Source: Aptenodytes patagonicus
Lineage: Eukaryota > Chordata > Aves > Sphenisciformes > Spheniscidae
Assembly: GCF_965638725.1 (NCBI RefSeq)
Contig: NC_134951.1
Location: forward strand, 23,567,746-23,631,745
Direction: 5' to 3'
Length of the DNA: 64,000 nt
The notes under the pieces were generated by a model. The model did no database searches, was not told the origin of the DNA, and saw only the letters and a program-made list of their open reading frames with translations. Position numbers and translations under genes: made by a program. Shown in pieces: positions 14,701-25,959 of the stretch. Each line of letters starts with the position of its first letter. Position 1 is the first letter of the stretch.

Positions 14701-17700
14701 ATAATTATGCACAAAATTACATGAAAGAAAGTGCCTTTCACTGGGTGGGTAACAGTTTTCCACAGGAGTGAAGGGGATAATTGCATGAGGTAGTCATCTT
14801 ATGACAGTATTTCAAAGACAACAGAAGACAAATCCCTCCTATTTCTGCAGCTTCTATATTAAATCTTTCTTAATCTGTTCTGAAACAAGTTATACACAAA
14901 ATTCTATCCTTGAGTTTGTCTCTAATAGCGAAGCAAATACACTTCCACTTGTACTAACCTGACCACTGTGAAGTGTCCTATTCTACACTGTTGAGTCCCT
15001 CTCTTTCCAGAAGCACTATGAGACCGTATCAGGTCCACACAGTTCAGAGAGTCAGCAGAGACCATTTGAGAGAAGTTTGAAAACACCAGTGCAAAATAAA
15101 CAGTTACCTGTAGTTCAGGGATTTGAGAATTTTCTTTATAAAAGAAACTGCTTGTACTGGGATGTTTCAGAAAAATTTTCATCCTGTTAGTCTTTCATTT
15201 TATTGTCTCATTCTTGTTAATTTCCTCTCCCTGTATACGTAACATTTTAGGCTCTTCTGCTTTAAAAAAATCTCTTCATTTGCCAGAATGTATAAGCAAA
15301 CGTCTTCATTAAAGTGTTTTCATTCCCTCTTTGCCAAAGGAGGATATACAGATTTGTTTCAAGGCAGAGGATCAACTGGTTTTGGATGCTTTGCTTTAGT
15401 TTAACTGCTCATAAACCACTCTAGTAATACCCAAGAACGATTGTCAAGTTTCCAAGGCTTATCTTTTAAGAATACAAACATGTTACACTACTGTGACTGA
15501 AACACTGACTGATTAGTTTGAGTACCATTTAGCTTGTATAATGATAAATAATGCTGTTTGTAAGCACTGATAAATAGTATATCCAGAATGTGTAACAGGA
15601 AAAGATCACAACAGATTTTTTTCTAGCAATTATTCTAAGAGTAAAACGTTGAATATCTGAAATGACGTTGTGCTCAATCCTGTTTGTCTTATTATGTAAC
15701 AGAGATTAGCATCAGGAAAGGTCAGCAGAGGGCAACTGACTAATTGAGGGAATTTATTTTAAAAAGTTAAAAAACTAAACTTGTAGTCTTTGAAAGTGAA
15801 GAAAGTAAGTATGACCTCAGTAAGGTCTAGTAAAATTCTGAAGGGAACAGAAATGGAAGATAACAACAAGACTACTTGATCTTTATGTCAGTACAAGAAC
15901 TAGCGACGTAAACTCAAGCTAAGTAAAGGTCAAGACCTAAAGGAATATCTTATATCCAGAGAATAGTTAACTGAAGTAAGTTATGTGCATTTATTTGAGT
16001 GTCTGAATGATTTAAATAGATGCAGACACATTTATTTCTGATCTCTCTGGAATGCAGCATGGAAATACACATTCTTTTGTTAATGAAAACTGAGATGAGC
16101 TTTGGTAAAACTCATATTCTCATATTCAAATCCTCATAGAGGATTTCACTAAGTGACAAACCTGTCTTTGACTTAAGAATGCTTCAAGGGTACATTTTCC
16201 TCTGAAGTTACCACCAACCATGCTACTAATCTTGGGTTTTTGCATTCTAAGTTTTTTAAAAGATCTTCATGCAAGAGCAGAAGCTTTTTGTGATGGGCGA
16301 GAACAGGTATTCTACTTCTTTTTGGACCTGCTAAATAAAAATACAATTCCTTGCTGAAAGAAGCATCACAGATTACTAGAATAAGTCCATTTTTAAAAAG
16401 TATTAAAAAAAAGTTTCAGAAAAATGCCCAAGATACTAAACATTTGAAGGCAGGATTTTTCTGTAATGCAGAAACTGCTCCAATGCTTCCTAGTTATACT
16501 TCCAATGAAGCTTAATAACAAGAAACTCGCTAACCTCAATTAGAAGAGTCAGGCCACTTTGGAGTCCTTTGAAAAACTGCACATAGTATTTATTACTTGA
16601 TGCTCAACCATGCATTGGTCAAATGACTTCTGTGATTGTAATGGTTAGGGCTAAACAAAGCATGGGTATGAATAAGAAAGAAAATATACTCTCTTCTACC
16701 TGCCGTGCTTTATGTGCTGTCTCAATGCCATGATTTCTTAGACAGCTTAAAGCCCTTGCATCTGGGGAGCGCCCCACGTTCCAGTCTGAAACAGCAGCAC
16801 TGTCTGTCATCCACTGCAACAACAAAACAAATACATACACATATTTAAAGAAAATTAAAGTACAGTACCTGCCTGGCAATATGATTCATGGTAATGCCAT
16901 GCTTCTTCATGCAAGTCTGTCCTCGATAGTCAGGAGGGCTTCCTATTTCATAGGTAGATGTCGCTGCACTGTCTATCCTCCACTACAGAAAAACAAATTT
17001 TTATTTTTATGTTTCCTTTCTCACTGCTTATTATTTCTACTAACTGGCTACGAGACAGTTATTTCTTAGGCAGGAACAGAAATAAATAGCTTACCTTATT
17101 TTCAACTTTTTCATCAGTTACAAGTTTTCTAAAAACTGCTTCAGCTATTGGAGAGCGACAAATGTTTCCTATAGAAACAGGAGATTAAAGTGAAATTTCA
17201 GATGATTAAAAAAAAAAAATCAGTAACTGCGTGGATTTGTCAGCACAGATAAGATTAAAGATTTTTATTTACTTACGTAGAATGTGGTTTACTTATGTTG
17301 TTATAACTCAAGAGATTCTGCAAGGGTGGAAACCCAGAGTCCTGCACCTGGGCTGGGGCAATCTCCAGTATTAATACAGACTGGGGGATAAGTGGATTAA
17401 GAGCAGCCCTGAGGAGAAGGACTTGGGGATACTGGTGGGTGAAAAAATTGGATATGAGCCAGCAATGTGCACTTGCAGCCCAGAAAACCAATCGTATCCT
17501 GGGCTGCATCAAAAGAAGCGTGGCCAGCAGGCTGAGGGAGGTGATTCTGCCCCTCTACTCTGCTCTGGTGAGACCCCACCTGGAGTACTGTGTCCAGCTC
17601 TGGAGCCCTCAGCACAGGAAAGACAGGGACCTGTTGGAGCAGGTCCAGAAGAGGGCCACGAAAATGATCAGAGGGATGGAACGGAGTGAAAACTTGGGTT

Positions 17701-20700
17701 GTGCAGCCTGGAAAAGAGAAGGACTGGGGAGATCTTATTGCAGCCTCTCAACATATAAAGGGGGCTATAGTGACAGGATAAGGGGCAATGGTTTTAAACT
17801 GAAAGAGGGTAGATTTATATTGGACATAAGGAAGAAAATTTTTTTTACAATGAGGGTGGTGAGGCACTGGAACAGATTGCCCAGAGAAGTTAGGGATGCT
17901 CCATCATTGGAAGTGTTCAAGGTCAGGCTGGATGGGGCTTTGAGCAACCTGATCTAGTTGAAGATGTCCCTGCCCACGGAAGAGGGGTTGGACTGGATGA
18001 TCTTTGAAGGTCCCTCCCCACCCAAACCATTCTATGATTCTATACTATCCATCAGTCTCTTGAAATGCGTATTATTACATGAAAAGATATAACTTATTAA
18101 AAAACATAGAACGAGTATTGTGTAAGAACATTCCTCTTTTCTTCTCCTCCACAAAGAATCCATGATCACAGAAGACCAGGCAAAATTATGGAATTTAAAT
18201 GGCAGATAGCATTTTTATCTTCAAATCTTCCTACACATTGGCAAATTTCAACTAATTCTTTACTGGCGAATCATGAATATTTCCCTGAAATATTTACATT
18301 ACTACCTACCTGCTAACAAAAAACTTTTGGACAATTCCAAAACACAGCCACCACCACTGTGAAACCAATGTAGTGAAATGGCTGAACAACCTGTAGTACA
18401 AATGCTCCTTACCACTGAAGTGAAGTCACTGCAGGTCAAACCGAACCCTCGTCAAAAGCAGCTTCCAGATACCAATTCCAAAACCCCCAAAAAGAAATCA
18501 ATTACACAAGCTCTAAAAACACCTCAGGAAAATAAATTTTCCATTTTTTGGCCCAAAATATGGAGGATTAGGAACAAAACATAACTGATGGCAAAGCTGA
18601 AGTGCTGTCAATCAGCCAACAAACAGTTAAGGTACTTAATTATATAAATATGTAATCAGACTTCACTTCCAATGGCCTCCAATTGCACTAGCCACTTGAT
18701 CTGAGCTTTTTTTCAATAAGAACCTATTTCAACAATGAAATAGTGCCCTGTTAAAAACTAGAAATAATGGATCTACAGCATTTTTGCTCCACTGCTGAAG
18801 CTGTAATTAAGTTAACCATCTAAGGTAGACCTCTCAAACACGCATGCAAAAATACATACTCTTTGAAAAAGAATGAAATGTCTCAACAATAAAAAGTCTA
18901 TTCAACTATTACTTGAACTCTTTCTACCTTTTCATCCTTCAGAAATTCTGAGCAACTAGATGGATATTCATAATATTTGGTATGTCACCCAGATGCACAA
19001 TAAATCATACAAACAATTCTTCACTTTCCATCAAAGAGAATGTATGACTTTGCTAATCTCTGACTTTTGAGCAGGTAAGTATAAAATATCACAAATGGCA
19101 ACACTCATTTCTAGACCTTTAAATAAATCATTCTTCTACTACTGGTTAAATTCTTTCCAAATCTCAAACAGTAAAAAAATGAAATGCCCATGAACAAAGC
19201 TAAATTTCCTCCAGCAGCAAAAAGACATTTTCAGATCAGGCACTTAGCCTCATTTTCGTGCCTGTATTTTCAAACAAAATATCAAGGTAGATACTTCACT
19301 GCTAAAGAGAAAGAAGCTGCTATGATCTGGGCATTTAATAACTTGCTGTCAATCATGCCAACTATTAAAGAAAAAAGTGGGAAGTGAACCACTGAAGTAA
19401 TATAAATTTGTTGTCAAAGATTTAGAGAACATCAAATCACTAAATGGGCAAAAGGAACTGGCTAACCATTGAGAAACTGATCTTGCTGAAACATTAAGTG
19501 AACTTTGATGGCAGTAGATCTTCTTCCAGGAGAAAGCACACTATTTCCTTTGTTTGAACGAGTTTATTCCAAGCAGAGAACCTAAATCAGTCTTGGAAGA
19601 AAAAAAAAGCAGGAAAAAGTTGAGCTTATTTATAAAGTAAGTGAGAAAACAGGTTAGTACTTATTAATTATAAAAATGTTAAAGAATATGGTAATCAATT
19701 AAAAATATAAATCTCACTTCTTTAATTGAGTAAGCGAGTTAAGCATTAAACAATATAATTTTAATAGGAAACAGAGGGAACGTGGTAACATACAACATAA
19801 GACAGGAAAAAAACCTGCCCAATCCTTTGCTATTGCAGGCATATACAGCATCACTTCTCTTACAAACACATCAAGCTCTCTTTTAAAAAGCATCATCTAT
19901 CTTAAAAGGCTATTCCAGATGCTCACTTCCTGTGGCAGCCAGAAACATTCCAATTCCCACTTAATATTTATTCTTGGAAGTCTATGCTCCTTGGTTAGTC
20001 TTGGTTAACATCACTCTCGATCTTAAAAACTCTTCTTTCCCTCAACAGATACAGAACCCTTGTCAAGCATAGCTGTGCTAAACTAAACAAACCAAGCTCT
20101 TAGTCTCCTGATGAAAATAACTGACCCTTAACTAATCACTCCAGTTAAGCCAACTCTGCACTTGTTCTAATTTGAATTTATTTTTCTTGAATGCTGACAA
20201 ATAAAACCACAGACTACACTGCAGGAAAAGTTTTTACCGATTTGTTTTATAAAAGGAAAAAAAAAAGTCTGAAATATTTACTGAGCTCTTTTGAAAATAA
20301 CCTGAGAACTTCTACAATCACATTTGATTCCTTCATGAGTATCAAATTTGCGATCATAATCCCCTACTTCTAATTTGTTCATTCCCTCTCCTTCTTTGTT
20401 GTTTCAAACAGGTGACCTTTAAGTCTTCTTTCTAAACTATTAAATTCTGTTTCCACTACACCAGCTGTCAAGGCCATCCACTTCTTCCTGTACAATAGTT
20501 TTCCGCTCTATGAATGATCCCGCGCAACTGTACATGAACATTAAGTTTCATTACTACACTCAAAATTTCAGTAATAAGCAATGATTAATACTATTGGTCC
20601 TACTAATTCATTAATTAGCTCCCAGAATTTCAAAATGCTACTTTTGAAATAAATCCTTCATGGCTTTTTCTATTTGTTTAACCTTCTGCTTTACCTGGAT

Positions 20701-23700
20701 TGACTTGTTCCAAATTTTCACTCTTCTATAATGTGCTCACTACTTAAAATGAATGCCATAAATACCATCTTTGATGATATCATATCGTATATCATCATGA
20801 ATGGCACCATGATCACTGACTGATTAAATATATTAACTACCACTTCTAGCAATAACTAGAAACTGCAGTTATATTCTGTTTGAAACAAACACATAACCTA
20901 GTTTGTGACTTAAAAATTAATGTCTGCCATGATGACACATTCCAGATATTACTGGAGGTATTAACACTATTACGGAACTGCAATCACCATTCAAATCTGG
21001 GCAGACTATGGGCAGAATCCTAGAACTGACTTAACAGAAGCTCTTTTCTCCACATACTCTACAATATTGTTTCCAGCCTAACCAACTCTGTTTACCCATG
21101 CTATTCCTTGTGACTTATTATTCATCTAAGCATTAATGTAAAGCCCTATCTTATCTCCCTGACATATGCAAACTTCAATCCTTGTTTTCCAGTCATCATC
21201 CCTTTCCCACTATAATTTCTATCAATTTCATATCCAGTTTTACATCCCCCATCTGTCTTTCCAGGTTTTTCAGGTTTTGCACCACCTCTTCTGGTGCTCC
21301 TTTCTCCTTTGTTGTATTTCTGACTGATCTGATCGCGCTCTTTTTATGGAGAAGATAACAGTATTAAAGTTCTCTGAATCTCTACCTTCTCCCTTCATTT
21401 TTTAAATTCCAAGCTCTTTAAGTTGTAGTGACATTTTCAATCATAGAAAACTAGTACCCAAGGTACCCAGACAGAGCCTGACCATTGAAATAAATCCTAC
21501 AAACACCTCCAAATATGATGATTCAAGGATAGGAGACTTAAATTTCAATCACAGAATCAGTACTGGAACCATTTGTTGATAACTTTTATGGAGTCATGCT
21601 TTCTCACTCATTTTCTAGGGACAAGGACTCCACTGACTATTCTCCAAGCCAATGCTTAATTTTTTGAGTTCTTGCTCCAGTCTCTGCATTAATCTTTGAC
21701 CCATGCCCATACAGAAATGGAAGCGTTGCTTCTATTGACAGGAAAGACAACTTGAATCCATTTCATGCTCAGGTCCATAGCTCATCTCCAGGTACTGTTG
21801 ATCTAATCATCTGTTCTCTCAATCATTTTTGTATCTTCATTGTTCCTTATTCAGCTCTCTAACTCTTTGAGACCTTCCCCAAATGCAAACAGATGCTTTT
21901 CACTTCTTCCTTTGTTTTTCTGTCTGTTGTTTGTAACAGAAGTTTTATTAGCTTTCATTCTCTCACATTTAAAAACCTGCTTTTAACTCTACTTATCTTT
22001 CCATGCATGGTCAGTTCATCTGAGTGACTCTAATACTGCTTCCCAGTATCATTTGCATCATCCATCAGATCCGCTTCATAAGCAAGCATTTAAAACTTAC
22101 TACTCACTCTACTCCGTTCTCTACTCAAATTCCTGTCTGAACTTCATCACAATTCCTAGTTCTTTCCAATTAAATCTATCTTGTCATACTCAGCATTCAG
22201 TTAGCTTTGTGAGGAACCATTCAAGGCTCTGATTTTAGTCCAGATTCCCTGGCCTTTCCATTCACCATCAATTTCATTGAATACTTACACTCTTTATCTG
22301 AAACACCTAAGTATATAGCTACCTAAATGACATCATCTAACTTCCATACATCCCCCCACTACCAACACACAGTGGGATTTCTCTCAGAAGTCGAATATTA
22401 GCGCATGTGTGTGTATATATCTCTAAGCAGAACTCAATTTTGGCTCAAGATATCTAAATGGGGATGTCTACAAGAGCACTAGGTTTCAAAGTCCCTAGAC
22501 AGTCAAGGTTTCATCAATGTAATCAATGTCAATAGCAATATGACTTGCCAAGATTCATGGTAGTCAAACCATCAGCTAATTAGCTGAATGTTCACATTTT
22601 AAAAATCTTTTCCTGCAGCAAGATTAATTATACTGAGTTATCAACTACTGGAACATTATGCTTTTCTCAGCAACCTAAAGGTTCCCTAGTAAAAATTAAG
22701 TTTTCAACACATAAGCATCTACTCAGAACAGACTCTTAACATTTTTAAGCATACATCTTAATCTTATTTTCCAATTCCAAGATCACTTGTACAACCATGC
22801 TTTCAACTCTCTAGTACTTCTGCATCATTCTGAAACACAGATTAAATAAAGCATCGTATTCTTACGGCTATCTTACCAATGCTGCACAGAAGAAAGGTAT
22901 TTTCCTTACATTTATCTAACATTCTCTTCTTTATGCAAAAAATGGCATTATTTCTCTTTGTCAGCTTGCTAAGAATCCTCATTACAGCAGCTGTTTTCCA
23001 TGACTTCTTCAATGTCTTATCAACCTATTGCTTTCCCATCCAGCAGCTATAAATGGCATTTTGTCCCACAAAACCTTGTATTTGGCTACATCTAAACGCG
23101 TATAATGGATTGTGACAACTGAACTAGGAAACTCAAATCTCACTGTAACCTAATTTCCTCATACCTAATAAATTAATTGTCATTTTCAGAATGATTTTAT
23201 GCAATCTAGATTTCTGATGGCAATACTCAGTGGTTCACAACAAGCATCAATTTTCTGAGGACCCAGGCAAAACCACTTTGCTTACTGTTCACCTGACGTA
23301 CAACTGTTCCTCCACACATGGAGGAGATCAGTAATCCAGTGCCTGGTCTAAGATGCCCATGCAGCTTGTTATGTTATAGTGGACAAGTCGTCAGAGAGAA
23401 AGAGGCTGACTTATGTAACACAGCATCATATTACACTCATTTCTGGAGCTCAACCATTAATTAGACAAGCTACGCAAGTATAAAAAGAGCAAACTGCATT
23501 TTGGATCACCTCCAGTTTTAATTATTTCTTTGCCTTAAATGAAAAAAAAAAAATCTTTCCCAGTGCTTTTTTATATACTGTAATTACATATGTTGCTAGG
23601 TGCTTCATTTATTTCTCAGTGATGAGGAACCCTTATCATTAACGTAGTTACGCACATTAACTAGATTGCATTTTGTTGTGTAATGAATATCTGCTTATCT

Positions 23701-25915
23701 TATTACAAACAAAAAACACAGTCAATAGATATTTCAGTAATAGGTTTCTTTCAAAATAACATAGAAAGAAAATGTAATTTTTCATGAAGGCTTCTACTTT
23801 CAGGGATCAGCTCTCACTGAATGTGGCAAACTATAGAATTAATGTGCTTCATTAACCAGCACAGAATACTATAGATAAATGCAGTTCTAGAAATCTGCTT
23901 AGTAGTCTTTTCAACAATAACAATAGGTATTATTTCTAATAAAATTTAGGAGGAAAAAATTCTATTAAGGCGCAAGTATCACTCTTCAAGACTAACAAAA
24001 AAAAATAAGCAAACTTAAAACAGGAAGAAGAAACAAGTTGCCATCAAAACTTAACTGAAAAGAGTATATATTTGACTGGAAAAAAGAAGTGCTTGTCACG
24101 TCAATTAGATTTTATCTCACAGGCCACATACCGTTATGTTTATTTTTTTTATAACCCAATAACATAGAAGAGGAAATTTAAAAGGTATTTACAACATTTG
24201 TTTAAAAAAATCCATCCCATTAACATCGGTCCTGACTTGTTCACCCTTTCCTCAAGCTTAATATTAATAATTTCACTCCATACCTAAATTATTATATTGT
24301 CCTCCACTAATAACAGTTCCTCAGAGACTCAACTGGATTAGGAACTTGTTACAGTGCAAATCACTATCGTGGGTTTACAGACCCATAAATACATAAGATC
24401 ATTTTGTGAAGATTACTACTGCCTTTAGAACACAGTGTTTGGAGAGAAGGATGCATATTAATTATATGTTTTAATACAAAAATGTTTGTCGAGGCCACTG
24501 GCTCCCAAACATACAGCAACTGATAATCCCTTACTAAAGAATGTTTTCCCTAAATTATGATTAGGGTCTGATTTTACTCTAAGGTAAACATCAGAACATA
24601 TTTCACAAAACTAAACTCTTGTTTTGCTATTCAATTAATCTGCATTTCTCCTACTACAACAGAAAAGCAGATAGGACAAAAAACCATATTAACCAATGGT
24701 TTTGTAACAAAACTGGCAAAATGCCATGGGTTCACAGGGATCAGCTCTCAGCACATAGGTAAGATTATAAAGGCTAGGAAGCAGATAATGTTAAAAGCCC
24801 TCCTAGATCACAGCAAAGTGCCATCTAGCTTGTTATCCCCGAAAGGGAGCAGAAGCAGATGTTTAGAGAAAGCATGTACGAAATGGGGCACGGCCCTGTA
24901 ATCCATGTAGTCAGGTTAGCAGTTTGTTGGTTGTGAAGATGCAGATCATCTTGCTTATCAGTAATCAATTGTCTTAAGCTTCAGGAAAGCATCCAAACCC
25001 TTTCTGATCCCATTTACGCTTCTCATGACATAAGATTCACAACTTAAACACACAGAGTATCTGGGGTTTTTTTTGGGGGGGGGGAGTTTCCGAGTTCTTC
25101 ATTTAGGTAGCCCTTCAAAAAAGTCTTATTCTTTTCACTCCTTTACATGATGGCCATAATTTCATAGATCAAAATCATCTCCACCCTCCACCAAGTTCTT
25201 TTTCTTACTTGAAGTCCTAACATATTTTCCCTCTTCTTACTGAGACTATTCCATTAACTTCTGTCATTCTTGTCACCGTTTTCTCTCCCTTTTTAATGTC
25301 AGATGCTCAGAACTGCAAACCGCGTCCACGAGGTACCACTGCAGACATGCAGCCTCAGGACTTGCTGGCGGGTTCTCCACTCCCTCCTTGCTGTTCTAGA
25401 AGCCAAGCACTGAGCAGCCCCTTTCAGAAAGCTATTCCCAACCACCATTCAGTGCTGCTCTGGAGTAGCAGTAGTTCATTCAGAGCTCACGTTGGTTTAC
25501 GCGTATTTAGGAGCCGCTCTTCCCCACACGTAACCTTCGCGTTTATCAATGCTGCATTTCACGTGTTGTTTCCTACTGATTACTCCGACCTATCACAAAG
25601 ACAAACGGGAAGGAGATGGGATACTGCTTTCTGCCTCCCTTCCCGGCTACTACTCCGGTCCTCCCCGAGAAGGTAGACACCCGCAGAGCCACCCTCGGGC
25701 GAGACACCCACGGCTACCGGGGCGGGCCTACCTGCAACCCGCCGGGCGGGACCGCTCCCCTGGCGGCGGCCCTCGCCTCACCGCGCTCCCTACACCCCCG
25801 CCCAGTGCCCCCGACCGAAGACTGGCAGGAGGAGGACGGGAGAAGACCCGCCTCTCCCCTCACCCCGCTCACCCAGGCACACGAAGAGCACCGACTTCAC
25901 CTCCCCCGCCGCCAT
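8659..25915 (-). CDS. ACP1: ACP1, low-molecular-weight protein tyrosine phosphatase (whole coding span, 6 exons used per transcript)
   Basis: Cytosolic enzyme that removes phosphate from phosphotyrosine proteins and small phosphomonoesters. Joining exons 25915-25873, 17168-17095, one of two exon 3 versions (16982-16869 or 16813-16700), 12229-12168, 9821-9716 and 8736-8659 gives 477 nt, that is 158 residues plus TAA, the usual length of the vertebrate family. The CX5R phosphate loop is seen as CLGNICRS (nucleophile Cys13, Arg19, counting Met as 1) and is split by intron 1. The general acid is Asp130 in the EDPYY motif, with the two conserved tyrosines at 132-133. All introns are GT-AG and phases join cleanly. 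The start ATG has a strong context (A at -3, G at +4). The gene is divergent from SH3YL1 and shares its CpG island. Identification rests on remembered human ACP1 and is near certain. Confidence 0.97.
8737..9715 (-). other. ACP1 intron 5
   Basis: 979-bp GT-AG intron. Its only recognisable insertion is the 66-bp LTR remnant at 9334-9399. The rest is unremarkable AT-rich sequence. Confidence 0.9.
9334..9399 (+). mobile_element. 66-bp remnant of an avian LTR with both ends and a target-site duplication
   Basis: It begins TGTCCTGttttcagctggg and ends aaaccatgaca, the two ends of the bird LTR family also found at 34643-35143 (TG...CA ends). The middle is missing: the first roughly 50 bases are joined straight to the last roughly 14. 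The five bases TCTGT flank it exactly on both sides (9329-9333 and 9400-9404). It sits inside ACP1 intron 5. The family name is not certain from memory. Confidence 0.8.
9716..9821 (-). CDS. ACP1: ACP1 exon 5
   Basis: 106 nt. One base completes Arg98, then residues 99-133, including [18 protein letters not shown] and the IIEDPYY end with general acid Asp130. Acceptor ttacag, donor TAT|gtatgt. The exon ends in phase 0 right after Tyr133. Confidence 0.97.
9822..12167 (-). other. ACP1 intron 4
   Basis: 2346-bp intron, AT-rich, with a T run at about 11449-11463. No repeat family or additional exon recognised. Confidence 0.85.
12168..12229 (-). CDS. ACP1: ACP1 exon 4
   Basis: 62 nt, residues 78-97 ([20 protein letters not shown]) plus AG of Arg98. 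Acceptor ttctag, donor AAG|gtaatg. [10 protein letters not shown] is a strongly conserved core strand and loop of the family. Confidence 0.96.
12230..16699 (-). other. ACP1 intron 3
   Basis: 4470-bp intron between exon 4 and the second exon 3 version. It is AT-rich, with A runs near 12474-12487 and a 9-base G run at about 13523. No transposon or further exon was recognised. Confidence 0.85.
16700..16813 (-). CDS. ACP1: ACP1 exon 3, second alternative (slow/isoform 2 type)
   Basis: 114 nt (38 codons), reading [20 protein letters not shown] and ending AHKARQ. It matches the human isoform 2 segment (DWNVGRSP...SCLRNHGI). Acceptor ttgcag, donor CAG|gtagaa. It has the same length, phase and boundary codons (TGG first, CAG last) as the other exon 3, as expected for an old tandem exon duplication. 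The frame is intact, so it is very likely in use. Confidence 0.94.
16814..16868 (-). other. 55-base spacer between the two ACP1 exon 3 versions
   Basis: It runs from the donor gtactgta of the first version to the acceptor ttgttgttgcag of the second. At 55 bases it is below the usual minimum for a vertebrate intron once branch point and U1/U2 spacing are allowed for, which would force a choice between the two exons. Confidence 0.85.
16869..16982 (-). CDS. ACP1: ACP1 exon 3, first alternative (fast/isoform 1 type)
   Basis: 114 nt (38 codons, residues 40-77), reading [20 protein letters not shown] and ending HIARQ. It matches the human isoform 1 segment (SAATSGYEIGNPPDYRGQ). Acceptor ctgtag, donor CAG|gtactg. 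This exon shapes the wall of the active site and sets substrate preference in the family. It lies 55 bp upstream, in the gene's direction, of the second version. The label fast versus slow is from memory of the human literature and is less certain than the homology. Confidence 0.95.
17095..17168 (-). CDS. ACP1: ACP1 exon 2
   Basis: 74 nt, residues 15-39. It begins with GA that completes Gly15 and continues [15 protein letters not shown], the second half of the P-loop and helix 1. Acceptor is ctatag, donor is AAG|gtaag. It ends in phase 0, so either version of exon 3 can follow directly. The intron to exon 3 is only 112 bp. Confidence 0.95.
17300..18043 (+). mobile_element. CR1 LINE, 5'-truncated copy (antisense in ACP1 intron 1)
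   Basis: It encodes the C-terminal part of the CR1 reverse transcriptase [23 protein letters not shown], the [11 protein letters not shown] region and a [19 protein letters not shown] end. It finishes with the typical CR1 3' tail, a short ATTCTATG repeat at about 18029-18043, after the GATGATCTTTGAAGGTCCCT segment. There is an internal deletion or rearrangement after RGMER (frame loss). Its left end lies about 135 bases from ACP1 exon 2. CR1 copies are usually 5'-truncated like this. Confidence 0.93.
19860..20260 (-). mobile_element. Ancient CR1/L3-like LINE fragment
   Basis: Low-similarity match by eye to the antisense 3' part of very old CR1/L3-type LINEs: a block like aaacaaaccaagctcttagt, then cactccagt and ctgcacttgttctaatttga before tttttcttgaatg. 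It may extend to about 20500. It is old and eroded, so edges and subfamily are uncertain. Confidence 0.5.
25873..25915 (-). CDS. ACP1: ACP1 exon 1, coding part
   Basis: Encodes residues 1-14 (starting [14 protein letters not shown]) plus the first base of Gly15. The donor is TGG|gtgagc at 25872. The catalytic Cys13 is here and the rest of the phosphate loop is in exon 2. Residues 3-6 differ from the human start, a variable part of the family. The 5' UTR runs to higher coordinates and includes a short GCCA repeat. Confidence 0.95.
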
Positions 25916-25918
25916 CTT
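25908..25918 (-). promoter_or_regulatory. YY1-type motif over the ACP1 start codon
   Basis: The minus strand reads AAGATGGCGGC, the textbook YY1 core, with the ATG of ACP1 inside it. YY1 sites at the 5' ends of TATA-less housekeeping genes commonly overlap the start codon in this way. Binding itself is inferred. Confidence 0.6.
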
Positions 25919-25929
25919 CGCTCGGAGCG

Positions 25930-25951
25930 AGCCAGCCAGCCAGCCAGCCAC
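25930..25951. repeat. Short GCCA tandem repeat in the ACP1 5' UTR/promoter
   Basis: About five tandem copies of GCCA just upstream of the ACP1 ATG, between the two divergent genes. Such a short microsatellite may vary in length between individuals. Confidence 0.8.
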
Positions 25952-25959
25952 CCGGGAAG

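Larger units (their letters stand above)
17169..25872 (-). other. ACP1 intron 1
   Basis: 8704-bp first intron. It holds a CR1 copy (17300-18043), an ancient LINE-like piece (about 19860-20260) and a stretch unusually poor in G on the plus strand (about 20400-22900). There is a small T8G10 run at 25067-25084. No further exons were recognised. It leads into the CpG island. Confidence 0.85.

Noticed and set aside
17439-17957. 172-codon ORF that looks like a gene
   Set aside because: It is the C-terminal part of a CR1 reverse transcriptase in a truncated, rearranged copy.
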